Shown: piece after piece, positions 8,852-17,274 of the stretch
Layout: every line of letters begins with the position of its first letter
How positions within the stretch are numbered: position 1 is the first letter of the stretch
The notes under the pieces: model-generated
Seen by the model: only the letters and a program-made list of their open reading frames with translations
The model's database searches: none
Told to the model about the DNA's origin: nothing
From: CAIVVT01 sp963823095
GTDB lineage: Bacteria > Acidobacteriota > Terriglobia > Bryobacterales > Bryobacteraceae
Reading direction: 5' to 3'
Assembly (NCBI GenBank): GCA_963823095.1
Contig: CAWGKI010000006.1
Location: 372,001 to 436,000, forward strand
DNA length: 64,000 nucleotides
Translations under genes and position numbers: made by a program

Positions 8852-9391
8852 ATGCCAGACCAGGCAATTCGCCGGCGCGCGTTTCTCGGCAGCGTGGCGG
8901 CGGCTCCAATGGCCGCTGCATCGGAGCAGAAGCCAGCCCAAAGGAAACTGTTCGTTGCGATTGGCTCCGACCACGCAGGTTTCCCACTGAAAGGGCCCAT
9001 CATCGCTCTGCTCAAGACGTGGGGGTACGACGTCAAGGATTGCGGTACGTACAGCGAAGACCCCGTAGACTTCCCCGATATCGCGCAAAAGGTTTGCGCC
9101 GAAGTTCTCGCCGGGCGAGCGCCGCGTGGCATCCTCGTCTGCGGAACGGGCGTCGGGGCCTGCATTGCAGGCAACAAGGTGCGAGGCATCCGCGCGGCGC
9201 TATGCCACGATACCTATTCCGCACACCAGTGCGTGGAGCACGACGACGTGAACCTGCTTTGCGTAGGCGCCTGGATCATCGGTATCAAGGTCGCGGAGGA
9301 GGTGCTGAGAGCGTACCTCAATGCGAGCTTCAGCACGAACGAGGATTTCAGGCGGCGGGTGCGCAAGCTTGGCGAAATGGAGAAGCATTGA
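8852..9391 (+). CDS. RpiB/LacAB-family sugar-phosphate isomerase with Tat-like leader
   Basis: 179 residues from the ATG at 8852, chosen because CAGGAGG lies 8-14 nt upstream; an in-frame ATG at 8774 has no such site. Residues 1-26 (RRRAFLGSVAAAPMAAA core) form a twin-arginine-like leader, which is unusual for an enzyme expected to use sugar phosphates in the cytoplasm. The mature part is a full RpiB domain: 'AIGSDHAGFPLKG' (catalytic-site Asp/His), 'ILVCGTGVGACIAGNKV' (catalytic Cys and phosphate loop) and 'RAALCHDTYSAHQ'. Active-site residues appear intact. It may act on a non-phosphorylated sugar outside the membrane, or the leader may be vestigial. Confidence 0.87.
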   Translation: MPDQAIRRRAFLGSVAAAPMAAASEQKPAQRKLFVAIGSDHAGFPLKGPIIALLKTWGYDVKDCGTYSEDPVDFPDIAQKVCAEVLAGRAPRGILVCGTGVGACIAGNKVRGIRAALCHDTYSAHQCVEHDDVNLLCVGAWIIGIKVAEEVLRAYLNASFSTNEDFRRRVRKLGEMEKH

Positions 9392-9433
9392 CCTCTCCGG
9401 ACATGTCGCGCAAGGCCCAAGCTTGCCTTCAGA

Positions 9434-10600
9434 CTATCCCAACCAAAACAGAATTGGCTCCGAGAGGCCGCGGATTGCACCGGAGAATGGCACAATGATG
9501 CCGACGTCTCGCGGGTCTAAGGCGTTCCGGTACCGATGTTCCACCGCAAACTCGAAGAGCATCGGCTTGCCGGAATCGACTCCAGACGGAAGCGCGGCTT
9601 CGAAGATTTTGGCGCCGGCGGTCTCGAATTCCATTTCGTGAGCAGGGACGCCGTTGACCGTGCAGGACAGCCGAAGAGGAGAGCTCGCCACAAGCTGGTC
9701 AACCAACGAAAAGCCCAGGAAGAATCGGGTCGGTCTTGACGAATCGAGAATCTCGGCCTCGAACGAAAACCGCTGGAGTGTCCAAGCCCATTTGAATTCG
9801 GTTACGGGAGTCCAGCCGGAGAGCAACCGAAGCTTCGTCGGGACAGAGAGCCGCTGGCTCTGCAAGAGCAGGAACATGCGTGCATCTTTGTCAGGGTCAA
9901 CCGGGTTTGAACCTTTCGAGCAGCCGAGCAGACTCTGGCTTACGACACGCCAACCGGTTCGCTTCGCCAGGCGCACAAGTGCGGCAGGCGAAAACGTCCA
10001 ATAATTGGTCGGATCGTTGTTGGATTCGCATTCTTCCAGAAGGTAGGCCAAAGGCTCATTTTCAATCACGACTCCGCTACAGGTTTCGGCGGCGACCCTG
10101 GTACTCAGAGCACAATACCGAGCCTTCTGCGCCAACGTCTCCAAGATGTAATAGGGGTTCTTCAGGTGATAGAGGATTCCAAGGAGAAAGGCGAATCCAT
10201 AATTCTCGCCCGAAAACCCGAAACGTGAGTCTACGTCCATTTCGAGGATTTCAATGGGCAGGTTCAGACGCTCGCTGAGAACTTTGATGCCCTTCATCCA
10301 ATTCGAACTGGTCGGCGGATTGTCAATCGCGGTGACGCGGCAGCCAAGACTCGCAAAGAGCAAGGCCAGATCTCCGTCAGCGCAGCCGACATCAAGGATC
10401 GGATGAGTCCGAAGCGCGCCCGCGATGGCCTCAAAATGATCATTCAGGAGCGGAGCGAGGTGGCAGAGCGAGCCGAGAATGTCGTACGGATACCAAGTTA
10501 GCGGATGGGGCAGCGGATCCTGCTTCATCAGGGCGAGTGTTTCGGAGAAAGCCACCGCCGCCTGCAACAAATCCTCGACGGTATTAGGGAAATTGTCCAC
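9434..10600 (-). CDS. Class I SAM-dependent methyltransferase, two-domain
   Basis: 388 residues from a GTG start with GGAGA just upstream. The SAM-binding motif I is 'ILDVGCADGDLALLF' at about 68-82, with acidic motif II 'VTAIDNPP' and 'GFAFLLGILYHLKNPYYIL' as the motif-IV/post region, resembling CmoB/DUF1698-type methyltransferases. The C-terminal 150 residues look like an extra beta-sandwich domain ('RFFLGFSLVDQLVASSPLR', 'SCTVNGVPAHEMEFETAG'). No sugar- or tRNA-specific motif was recognised. It is convergent with rpiB-like and divergent from the metal-efflux operon. Confidence 0.75.
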   Translation of the reverse strand: MDNFPNTVEDLLQAAVAFSETLALMKQDPLPHPLTWYPYDILGSLCHLAPLLNDHFEAIAGALRTHPILDVGCADGDLALLFASLGCRVTAIDNPPTSSNWMKGIKVLSERLNLPIEILEMDVDSRFGFSGENYGFAFLLGILYHLKNPYYILETLAQKARYCALSTRVAAETCSGVVIENEPLAYLLEECESNNDPTNYWTFSPAALVRLAKRTGWRVVSQSLLGCSKGSNPVDPDKDARMFLLLQSQRLSVPTKLRLLSGWTPVTEFKWAWTLQRFSFEAEILDSSRPTRFFLGFSLVDQLVASSPLRLSCTVNGVPAHEMEFETAGAKIFEAALPSGVDSGKPMLFEFAVEHRYRNALDPRDVGIIVPFSGAIRGLSEPILFWLG

Positions 10601-10643
10601 TCTCCACGCTTATCACACAAGACCCAAGTTTTGCAGTTTCTTG

Positions 10644-10659
10644 AGGTTACTGCTAACCT
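10644..10659. promoter_or_regulatory. Candidate operator dyad upstream of metal-efflux operon
   Basis: A perfect 6-bp-arm inverted repeat, AGGTTA-ctgc-TAACCT, lies in the 135-bp divergent interval between the methyltransferase and the small CPLC gene. Its position about 85 bp before the first gene of a metal-efflux operon suggests a binding site for a metal-responsive regulator. No regulator gene is adjacent and no convincing -10/-35 pair was found around it. Confidence 0.25.
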
Positions 10660-10735
10660 GTACCAACGCGGATACGTCTGTTCATCCAGCGCACATGGCT
10701 CGCGTAGGGGCCATTCGCTGGCGCGCATTTCAGTC

Positions 10736-11026
10736 ATGACTGTCCCAACAGCGTCGCTCGGTAAACGGTTAGTGCCCGTGTTGCTGCTGTTGTGTCTGAT
10801 GGTTTGGGCCCAGGCTGAGGCTTCTTCGCCGGAGCACCAGCGACACCACTTTGCCGCCCAGGGCTGCCCGCTCTGTTTCGCAGGCCGGTTGCCGTTTGCG
10901 CGAAGCGAGTCGCCGGCATTCGTGGCGCCAGTCGCCGCCATCCACTGGGTGGAACCACAGGCCAAACACGAGCCAGTAAGAAGCGCTTTCTTATCCACCC
11001 GTACCTCTCGCGGACCTCCCGCGTAG
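10736..11026 (+). CDS. Small secreted protein with CPLC motif
   Basis: 96 residues from the ATG at 10736. A strong hydrophobic signal segment ('LVPVLLLLCLMVWAQAEAS') is followed by 'HRHHFAAQGCPLCFAG'-like His/Cys-rich sequence (the actual string is 'HQRHHFAAQGCPLCFAG'). His plus a C-x-x-C pair directly before an RND metal-efflux adaptor suggests a periplasmic metal-binding accessory. Small proteins of comparable layout (DUF2946-like) occur beside copper genes, but the family match is not secure. It probably opens the efflux operon. Confidence 0.55.
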   Translation: MTVPTASLGKRLVPVLLLLCLMVWAQAEASSPEHQRHHFAAQGCPLCFAGRLPFARSESPAFVAPVAAIHWVEPQAKHEPVRSAFLSTRTSRGPPA

Positions 11027-11120
11027 TACCCCGCTTCACCTGTGCCCTGGCGGACCGAATCCTGCGCCTCGGCATGAATGCAACCCAGCGGCGGAAATAC
11101 ACAGAGAGGTGTTCGTCATT

Positions 11121-12320
11121 ATGCTTGCGGCATTGCTCCGCTTGCGCATCCGGCTATTTCGCCAGGCGCACTTGACCGTCGTCGTTTTTCTGGCCGTAGT
11201 TTGCCTCCAAGGAGGCTGTGCGCGTCCCAGCCCGGACAAGACCGACGGCAAGTCCCCTGAAGCGGCCAAAGCCGCCGAACCCAGACTGTTTAAGGTGGCT
11301 CAGGATCAACTCGCGCACTTGAAGCTAGCCAAGGCCTCCAGGGCTTCTTGGCCCGTGGCCATTCACACGACAGGGACGGTCGATTGGGATGCCGACCACA
11401 CTACGCAGGCGATCACTCAGGTGAGCGGCCCGATTTCGCGCATCCTGGTCGACACGGGCGCGCTTGTGTCGCAGGGCCAACCGCTGCTTTACGTCTCCAG
11501 TCCCGACGTCGCCGCGGGAATTTCCGCCTACCGCAAGGCCCGCAACCGGGAAGCCCTGAACAAACGCATTGTCGATCGCACGAAGGACCTGCTGGATCAT
11601 GGCTCCGTGGCGCAGAAGGACTACGAAAACGCCCTGGCGGATTACAACGATGCATCCACCGACGTCCAGACCAGCTTGCAGACGCTCAAGATCTTCGGGA
11701 TCACTTCCGCGGAGATCGACCAGGCAGAGCGCCAGGGCACGTCGATCGGCACGGAACTGGCCGTGCGCTCGCCTATCGCCGGCATGGTCGTGCAGAAGCT
11801 GGTTTCGCCCGGCATGCTGATCCAGTCGGGTTCCACCGTTTGCTTCATGATCAGCGCCGTGGGGACGGTGTGGGTGCAGGGACACATCTTCGACCGCGAT
11901 CTTCCCGGCGTACGCGTCGGCGATCCCGTCGAGCAGACGAATCCCTCGTTCGACGGCGTCTTCCATGGTAAGGTCGCCTACATCGGCGCCTCAGTGGATC
12001 CGGCGACGCGCACCACGCCCGTCCGCATCGTCACGCAAAACCCGCGCGGCATTCTCAAGAAAGACATGTTCGTCGAAGCGGTGATCCACACCAGCACGCG
12101 AAGCAACATCCTCGTCGTGCCCATGTCCGCGGTGCTGCGAGACGACAACAACGAACCGCTGGTCTACGTGCAGGTACGGCCGGGCGAGTTCGCCCAACGT
12201 CCGATCCGGATCGGCGCCGAACAGGACGGTCTTATCGCGGTCACTTCCGGGCTGAGCGAAAACGAGGAGATCGTCGCCGAAGGCGGTCTCTTTCTTCAAT
12301 TCGCCAACAGAATGCAATAA
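11121..12320 (+). CDS. RND efflux periplasmic adaptor (HlyD/CusB-like lipoprotein)
   Basis: 399 residues from ATG 11121; a GTG at 11109 is possible but lies on the AGAGAGG ribosome-binding site. The N-terminus ends in a lipobox-like 'VCLQGGC', so it should be anchored to the inner membrane by a lipidated Cys. It contains the lipoyl/barrel-sandwich hairpin ('ITQVSGPISRILVDTGALVS'), an alpha-hairpin around 'YRKARNREALNKR', and the beta-barrel 'AVRSPIAGMVVQKLVSPG'. It links the pump encoded 11 nt downstream to the outer-membrane channel. The CzcA/CusA partner points to divalent or monovalent heavy-metal export. Confidence 0.88.
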   Translation: MLAALLRLRIRLFRQAHLTVVVFLAVVCLQGGCARPSPDKTDGKSPEAAKAAEPRLFKVAQDQLAHLKLAKASRASWPVAIHTTGTVDWDADHTTQAITQVSGPISRILVDTGALVSQGQPLLYVSSPDVAAGISAYRKARNREALNKRIVDRTKDLLDHGSVAQKDYENALADYNDASTDVQTSLQTLKIFGITSAEIDQAERQGTSIGTELAVRSPIAGMVVQKLVSPGMLIQSGSTVCFMISAVGTVWVQGHIFDRDLPGVRVGDPVEQTNPSFDGVFHGKVAYIGASVDPATRTTPVRIVTQNPRGILKKDMFVEAVIHTSTRSNILVVPMSAVLRDDNNEPLVYVQVRPGEFAQRPIRIGAEQDGLIAVTSGLSENEEIVAEGGLFLQFANRMQ

Positions 12321-12331
12321 GGCCGGACATC

Positions 12332-15300
12332 ATGATAGCCCGCATTGTCTCCTTCGCACTGAAACAGCCGTTCGTGATTGTTGTGGCGGCGCTGGCTCTC
12401 ATGTTCTGGGGAGCGTATTCCTTCAGCAATCTGCCGATAGACGCCTACCCGGACCTCTCCCCGCCCCACGTGGAACTCATCACGCAGTGGCCCGGCCACT
12501 CCCCCGAAGAAATAGAGCGGCTGGTGACCATCCCGATCGAAATCGAGATGAACGGCATTCCGAAGCTCGATACGCTGCGCTCAATTTCTCTGTACGGCCT
12601 GTCTTCCATCGCGATGAATTTCGACTATGGCGCCGATCCGTATTTCGTGCGTCAGTTGGCCTTCGAGCGCATCAGCAACGCGAACTTGCCACAAGGTTTG
12701 AAGCCCAGCCTCTCACCGCTGTTCAGCCCAAGCGGGCTGATTTACCGCTATGTATTGCAAAGTCCCGACCGCAGCCCGCAGGAACTGAAAACCATCGAGG
12801 ACTGGGTGATCGAACGCCGCTATCGTTCCATCCAGGGCGTGGCCGACGACTCCGGTTTCGGCGGGACGACGATGCAGTATCAGGTGCTGCTGGACCCGGC
12901 CAAGCTCTTCAAGTACGGCGTATCCGTCCCCCAAATCTCACAGCAGCTTGCCAGCAACAACGCCAACGCGGGCGGTGGTTTCTATTCGCAAGGCGGGCAG
13001 TTTTACTACATTCGCGGTCTTGGCCTGGTCCGCGAGCTGCAGGACATCGGCAACATCGTTGTCGCCGAGAAAGCGGGCATCCCGGTCAACGTAAGGGATC
13101 TGGCGGACGTGCAGATGGGCTACGCGCCGCGACTGGGCCAGTTTGGCTTCAAGCGCCAGAATGAAGCCGTCGAAGGCGTGATTCTGATGCGCGTTGGCGA
13201 GCAGGCCCAGGTCATCCTCCAACGCGTCGAGGCCATGACGAAAGAGTTGAACGAGCGCGTACTTCCGCCCGACGTAAAAGTGGTTCCGTTCTACGACCGC
13301 CAGGGATTGATCGAGGAGACCACCAGAACGGTGGAGAAGAACCTCATGCTCGGCCTGGTTCTGGTCTTGGTGATTCTCGGCCTGTTCCTGTTCAGCGTGC
13401 GGACGGCGCTGATCGTGGCCGTGACCATCCCGTTCTCGCTGATGTTCGCGTTCATCTGTCTGGACTGGCGCCACATTCCCGCCAACCTGCTTTCCATCGG
13501 CGCCATCGATTTCGGAATCATCGTCGACGGTGCAGTCGTGATGGTGGAAAACATCTTCCGGGAACGCGCTTCGCGGCCGGACGACGATCGCCCCATTGTG
13601 GAGGTGGTTCGCGCCGCGGCGCACGATGTGGAACGGCCCATCTTCTATGCGGTCGCCGTCATCATCGCCGGTTACTTGCCCATTTATGTGTTGAGCGGTC
13701 CTTCCGGACGGCTCTTCCATCCGATGGCCGACACCATGTCGTTCGCTCTGCTCGGCTCGCTGCTTTGCACCCTCACCTTGTTGCCCGTGCTGTGCGCGTA
13801 CTTTCTGCGCAAGCACCTGCATGAACCGAAAGCTCGCGTTTATGCATGGGTGCGCGACAAGTATGGCGCGCTCTTGGGCTGGTGCCTGCGCCATCGTTTG
13901 GCCACGCTGGCATTGGTGCTCTGCGTATTCGGCTGCTCGCTGCTCACGATCCCATTTATCGGCGCCGAATTCATGCCGCATCTTGACGAGGGGGCATTGT
14001 GGGTCCGTGCGACGACACCCTACACAATCTCGTTCGAGGAAGCCTCGAAGTTGTCTCCGAAAATCCGTGATGTCCTGATGAGCTTTCCCCAGGTCACCAC
14101 GGTGGCCAATGAGCTCGGACGGCCCGACGACGGCACTGATCCTACGGGCTTCTTCAATAACGAATTCTTCGTCGATCTGAAGCCTTATTCCGACAAGTCC
14201 TGGAGCGGGGCCATCCACACCAAACCGGAACTGATAACTGCCGTTCAAAAGAAGCTCGAGACATTCCCGGGCATCATATTCAATTACACTCAGCCGGCCG
14301 AGGACGCCGTCGACGAAGCCGAGACAGGGCTGAAGAGCGCCCTGGCCGTGAAGATCTTTGGCTCAGACCTGGTAACACTCGAGGACAAGGCTCAGCAGGC
14401 GCGCAAGATCCTGGCGGCCGTGCCGGGCATTACCGAGATCACGGTTGTGCGGGAACTGGGCCAGCCTAGCCTGGTGATTGCGCCCGACCGGGCCAAACTC
14501 GCTCGCTACGGGCTGAACGTCAGCGAAGTCAACACGCTGATAGAGACGGCCATGGGCGGGCAGGCAGTCACACAAGTGATTCAGGGCGAACGCCAATTCG
14601 ACCTCGTAGTCCGCATGCAGGAGCAGTACCGCAATAACGAAAACGCAATCAGGAACCTTCTGCTCGCCACGCCGGACGGGCAGTATCTGCCGTTGAGCCA
14701 GTTTGCGGAAGTACGGCAGGAGAGCGGCGCATCCTTCATTTATCGCGAGGGCAATGAACGCTATATCGGCGTGCAGTTCAGCGTGGAAGGGCGCGACATG
14801 GCGGGTGCCGTGGAGGACGCACGCAAGAGGGTGGCGGCGGCCGTAAGTCTTCCCCGTGGATACCGCTTCGACTGGGGTGGCGAGTATAAGGATTACCTGG
14901 CGTCGCGCGAGCAAATGAAGGTGATTCTGCCGCTGACCGTCATCCTGGTCCTGCTCATCCTCTTCGGTTTGTATGGCAACATGAAGTTCCCGCTGATCAT
15001 CTTTTTCAGCGTGCTGATCACGGAGCCGGTGGGCGGCCTGCTGGCGCTGTGCCTGACGCATACGAATTTCAGCGTCTCGTCGATGCTCGGCTTCGTGGCG
15101 CTGATGGGCGTGGCCGTGCAGACCAGCGTCATCCTCTATTCGTTCATCAATAAGTTGCGGCTGGAAGGCAAGGACATTCAGACGGCGACCCTGGAGGCCT
15201 CGTTGTTGCGGCTGCGCCCCATCATGATGACCGCCCTCGTCGCCTGCTTCGGACTGCTTCCGGCCGCCATGTCCACGGGAATCGGAAGCGATTCCCAGAA

Positions 15301-15415
15301 GCCGTTCGCCATTGTGATTGTGGGCGGACTTGCTTCGCGCCTGCTGCTCTCGGTCTTCCTCGCGCCGGTGCTCTACTCCCTGGTCGCGCGCGACGGCGAT
15401 GTTCTCGAGGTGTGA
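12332..15415 (+). CDS. Heavy-metal RND efflux pump (CzcA/CusA family)
   Basis: 1027 residues, the normal length of HME-RND transporters. TM1 at about 10-28 is followed by the porter signature 'LPIDAYPDLSPPHVELITQW'. TM4 has 'DFGIIVDGAVVMVENI' (about 393-408) with D393, D399 and E406 at the spacing of the CzcA proton-relay residues. The C-terminal half repeats the topology, with 'FGLYGNMKFPLIIFFSVL' and 'LRPIMMTALVACFGLLPAA'. It should drive metal export from the periplasm or cytoplasm by proton antiport. The sequence does not tell Co/Zn/Cd from Cu/Ag. Confidence 0.93.
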   Translation: MIARIVSFALKQPFVIVVAALALMFWGAYSFSNLPIDAYPDLSPPHVELITQWPGHSPEEIERLVTIPIEIEMNGIPKLDTLRSISLYGLSSIAMNFDYGADPYFVRQLAFERISNANLPQGLKPSLSPLFSPSGLIYRYVLQSPDRSPQELKTIEDWVIERRYRSIQGVADDSGFGGTTMQYQVLLDPAKLFKYGVSVPQISQQLASNNANAGGGFYSQGGQFYYIRGLGLVRELQDIGNIVVAEKAGIPVNVRDLADVQMGYAPRLGQFGFKRQNEAVEGVILMRVGEQAQVILQRVEAMTKELNERVLPPDVKVVPFYDRQGLIEETTRTVEKNLMLGLVLVLVILGLFLFSVRTALIVAVTIPFSLMFAFICLDWRHIPANLLSIGAIDFGIIVDGAVVMVENIFRERASRPDDDRPIVEVVRAAAHDVERPIFYAVAVIIAGYLPIYVLSGPSGRLFHPMADTMSFALLGSLLCTLTLLPVLCAYFLRKHLHEPKARVYAWVRDKYGALLGWCLRHRLATLALVLCVFGCSLLTIPFIGAEFMPHLDEGALWVRATTPYTISFEEASKLSPKIRDVLMSFPQVTTVANELGRPDDGTDPTGFFNNEFFVDLKPYSDKSWSGAIHTKPELITAVQKKLETFPGIIFNYTQPAEDAVDEAETGLKSALAVKIFGSDLVTLEDKAQQARKILAAVPGITEITVVRELGQPSLVIAPDRAKLARYGLNVSEVNTLIETAMGGQAVTQVIQGERQFDLVVRMQEQYRNNENAIRNLLLATPDGQYLPLSQFAEVRQESGASFIYREGNERYIGVQFSVEGRDMAGAVEDARKRVAAAVSLPRGYRFDWGGEYKDYLASREQMKVILPLTVILVLLILFGLYGNMKFPLIIFFSVLITEPVGGLLALCLTHTNFSVSSMLGFVALMGVAVQTSVILYSFINKLRLEGKDIQTATLEASLLRLRPIMMTALVACFGLLPAAMSTGIGSDSQKPFAIVIVGGLASRLLLSVFLAPVLYSLVARDGDVLEV

Positions 15416-15434
15416 AGTGTTTTGTGAGGTGAAG

Positions 15435-16694
15435 ATGCGTCGTCCAATTCAGCACTTACAACTTGCGCTCTTTGCCACGCTCCTGCTTGCGGGCTCATTG
15501 TCCGCGCAGACTGTTTTGACTTGGCGGCAGGTGCGGGAGAAATTCCAGGCAGTCAACCCAACGCTGCTGGCAGGTCAGATTGGCATCCAGGAGTCGAAAG
15601 CCGCGGAGGTCACGGCTTACCTGCGTCCGAACCCGAATGTGACGGCGATGATCGATCAGATCGACCCGTTCGACACGAATCCCTACCGGCCGCTCGGATT
15701 CGCTCTACCACTGCTCTCATTCAGCTACCTCCATGAGCGCCAGCACAAGCGTGAATTGCGCCTGGAAAGCGCCCAGCAGGCCACCGGCATTGCCGTCTCG
15801 CAGCAGACCGATTTGGAGAGAAGCCTGCTATTCAGTCTGCGTGCCGCGTTCGTTCAGGTGCTTCAAGCCAAGCAGGTGCTGGGACTGGCGAAGGACAACC
15901 TCGATTACTTCGACCGCGAACTGGCCATCAGCCGCTCCCGCTTCAAGGCCGGGGATATAGCGCACGTGGACCTCGACCGCCTCGAGTTACAGCGCGTGCA
16001 GTATGAATCCGATTTCGAAACCGCCAGCGTGAATCTGAAGAGTGCCAAGATCGTGTTGCTTACGCTGCTCAATGACCGGACGCCGCTCGAACAGTTCGAC
16101 GTGACGGGATCGTTCGGCTCCGGCAACAGCCTTGATCCGCTGGACGCTTTTCATACCGTCGCACTCGAATCGCGGCCCGATCTGAAGGCGGCCGTCCAGA
16201 CAATCGAGAAGGCTAGAACCGACTATAAGCTTGCCGTGGCCAACGGTTCGACTGATCCTACGTTCGGGGTGGATTTCGCGCGCAATCCGCCGATTTCGGC
16301 CTATCTCGGCGTGAGCGTGAACATCCCCTTGCGAGTCTTCGACCGCAATCAGGGAGAGAAAGAGCGCACACGGCTGGACGTGTCACATGCGGAACGGATA
16401 CATGACGCCGCGCTCGCCCAGGTCTTCAGCGACGTCGATTCGGCTTACGTCGCGCTGGTGAGCGCATCGAACCTGCTGCGCACTTACAAGGAGAAGTACC
16501 TGGAGACGTCCACGCGGGTCCGCGACTCGGTTTCGTACTCGTATCAGCATGGCGGTGCGGCGCTGGTGGATTTCCTGGATGCCCAGCGCGACTACAGGAT
16601 GGTGCAACTGGCTTATCTCAACCTGACCGGGACATACCTCACCGCTGTCGGGCAATTGAACCTCGCGGTCGGCCGCGAGGCCATCGACTACTGA
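15435..16694 (+). CDS. TolC-type outer-membrane efflux channel (CzcC/CusC-like)
   Basis: 419 residues from ATG 15435, preceded by GTGAGGTGAAG. It has a Sec signal peptide ending 'AGSLSAQ' and two outer-membrane efflux (OEP) repeats with long amphipathic helices, e.g. 'RAAFVQVLQAKQVLGLAKDN', 'ISRSRFKAGDIAHVDLDRLE' and, in the second half, 'YSYQHGGAALVDFLDAQRDY'. The FKAGD...DL and HGG...DFLDAQ turns are the expected channel-tip signatures. It lies 19 nt after the pump gene and completes the tripartite metal-efflux system. Confidence 0.9.
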   Translation: MRRPIQHLQLALFATLLLAGSLSAQTVLTWRQVREKFQAVNPTLLAGQIGIQESKAAEVTAYLRPNPNVTAMIDQIDPFDTNPYRPLGFALPLLSFSYLHERQHKRELRLESAQQATGIAVSQQTDLERSLLFSLRAAFVQVLQAKQVLGLAKDNLDYFDRELAISRSRFKAGDIAHVDLDRLELQRVQYESDFETASVNLKSAKIVLLTLLNDRTPLEQFDVTGSFGSGNSLDPLDAFHTVALESRPDLKAAVQTIEKARTDYKLAVANGSTDPTFGVDFARNPPISAYLGVSVNIPLRVFDRNQGEKERTRLDVSHAERIHDAALAQVFSDVDSAYVALVSASNLLRTYKEKYLETSTRVRDSVSYSYQHGGAALVDFLDAQRDYRMVQLAYLNLTGTYLTAVGQLNLAVGREAIDY

Positions 16695-16849
16695 ACCGGA
16701 GCCGCGGCCCTCATCCTCGCCGCAATGCGTGTCCTGATAGTGTCACCGGTTGTCTCATCGAGGTCCTCCGCCCTGCGGCCACTTGGTGACATCCGCACAT
16801 TGTGACAGGACCCTCCTCCATCAGGCATTCTTAGACATAGCGAGGTAAC

Positions 16850-17266
16850 GTGGGGGACCAAATCCGCAAGCTTGTCATCCTGGCGAATGTCTGCGCATTT
16901 CTCGTTATCGTCTATCTCATAGTAGGGCTGTGGCCACGCTGGTTTCCGCCCAAGCCGAAGCCCAAGCCCGTGGAGTGGACCTCGCAGATGGATTGGGTCG
17001 ACAAGCGCAAGGGCGTGCAGATCATCGCCTTCTACGCGTCCCCCACAGTGATTCGGCCTGGTGAGCACATCTCCCTGTGCTACGGAGTCGCCCAGGCCAA
17101 GACGATCAAGATCGAGCCACCGGCCGGCGATGCCTGGCCGAGCTTCACGCGCTGCCTGGACGTCGTTCCGCGCAAGACGACCACCTACACCCTGACAGCC
17201 ACCGATGCGGCTGGTAAGCAGATCCAGCAGACCACGGAAGTGCGTGTGTTGAAGCGCGAGAAGTAG
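16850..17266 (+). CDS. Membrane-anchored Ig-like domain protein, unknown
   Basis: 138 residues from a GTG start behind GCGAGG. One N-terminal transmembrane helix (about 7-29, 'LVILANVCAFLVIVYLIVGL') is followed by a Pro/Lys linker 'PPKPKPKPVEW' and an Ig-like beta domain ('VIRPGEHISLCYGVAQA', 'CLDVVPRKTTTYTLTATDA'). The domain resembles the fibronectin/Ig-like tails that give polysaccharide- or protein-binding surfaces. The two Cys could form a disulphide. Function unknown; it is convergent with the next gene, 8 nt away. Confidence 0.7.
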   Translation: MGDQIRKLVILANVCAFLVIVYLIVGLWPRWFPPKPKPKPVEWTSQMDWVDKRKGVQIIAFYASPTVIRPGEHISLCYGVAQAKTIKIEPPAGDAWPSFTRCLDVVPRKTTTYTLTATDAAGKQIQQTTEVRVLKREK

Positions 17267-17274
17267 GCGACCCC

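Noticed and set aside
12938..14248. 436-residue minus-strand open frame opposite the RND pump
   Set aside because: It mirrors the pump gene and is His/Gln/Arg-rich with no domain.
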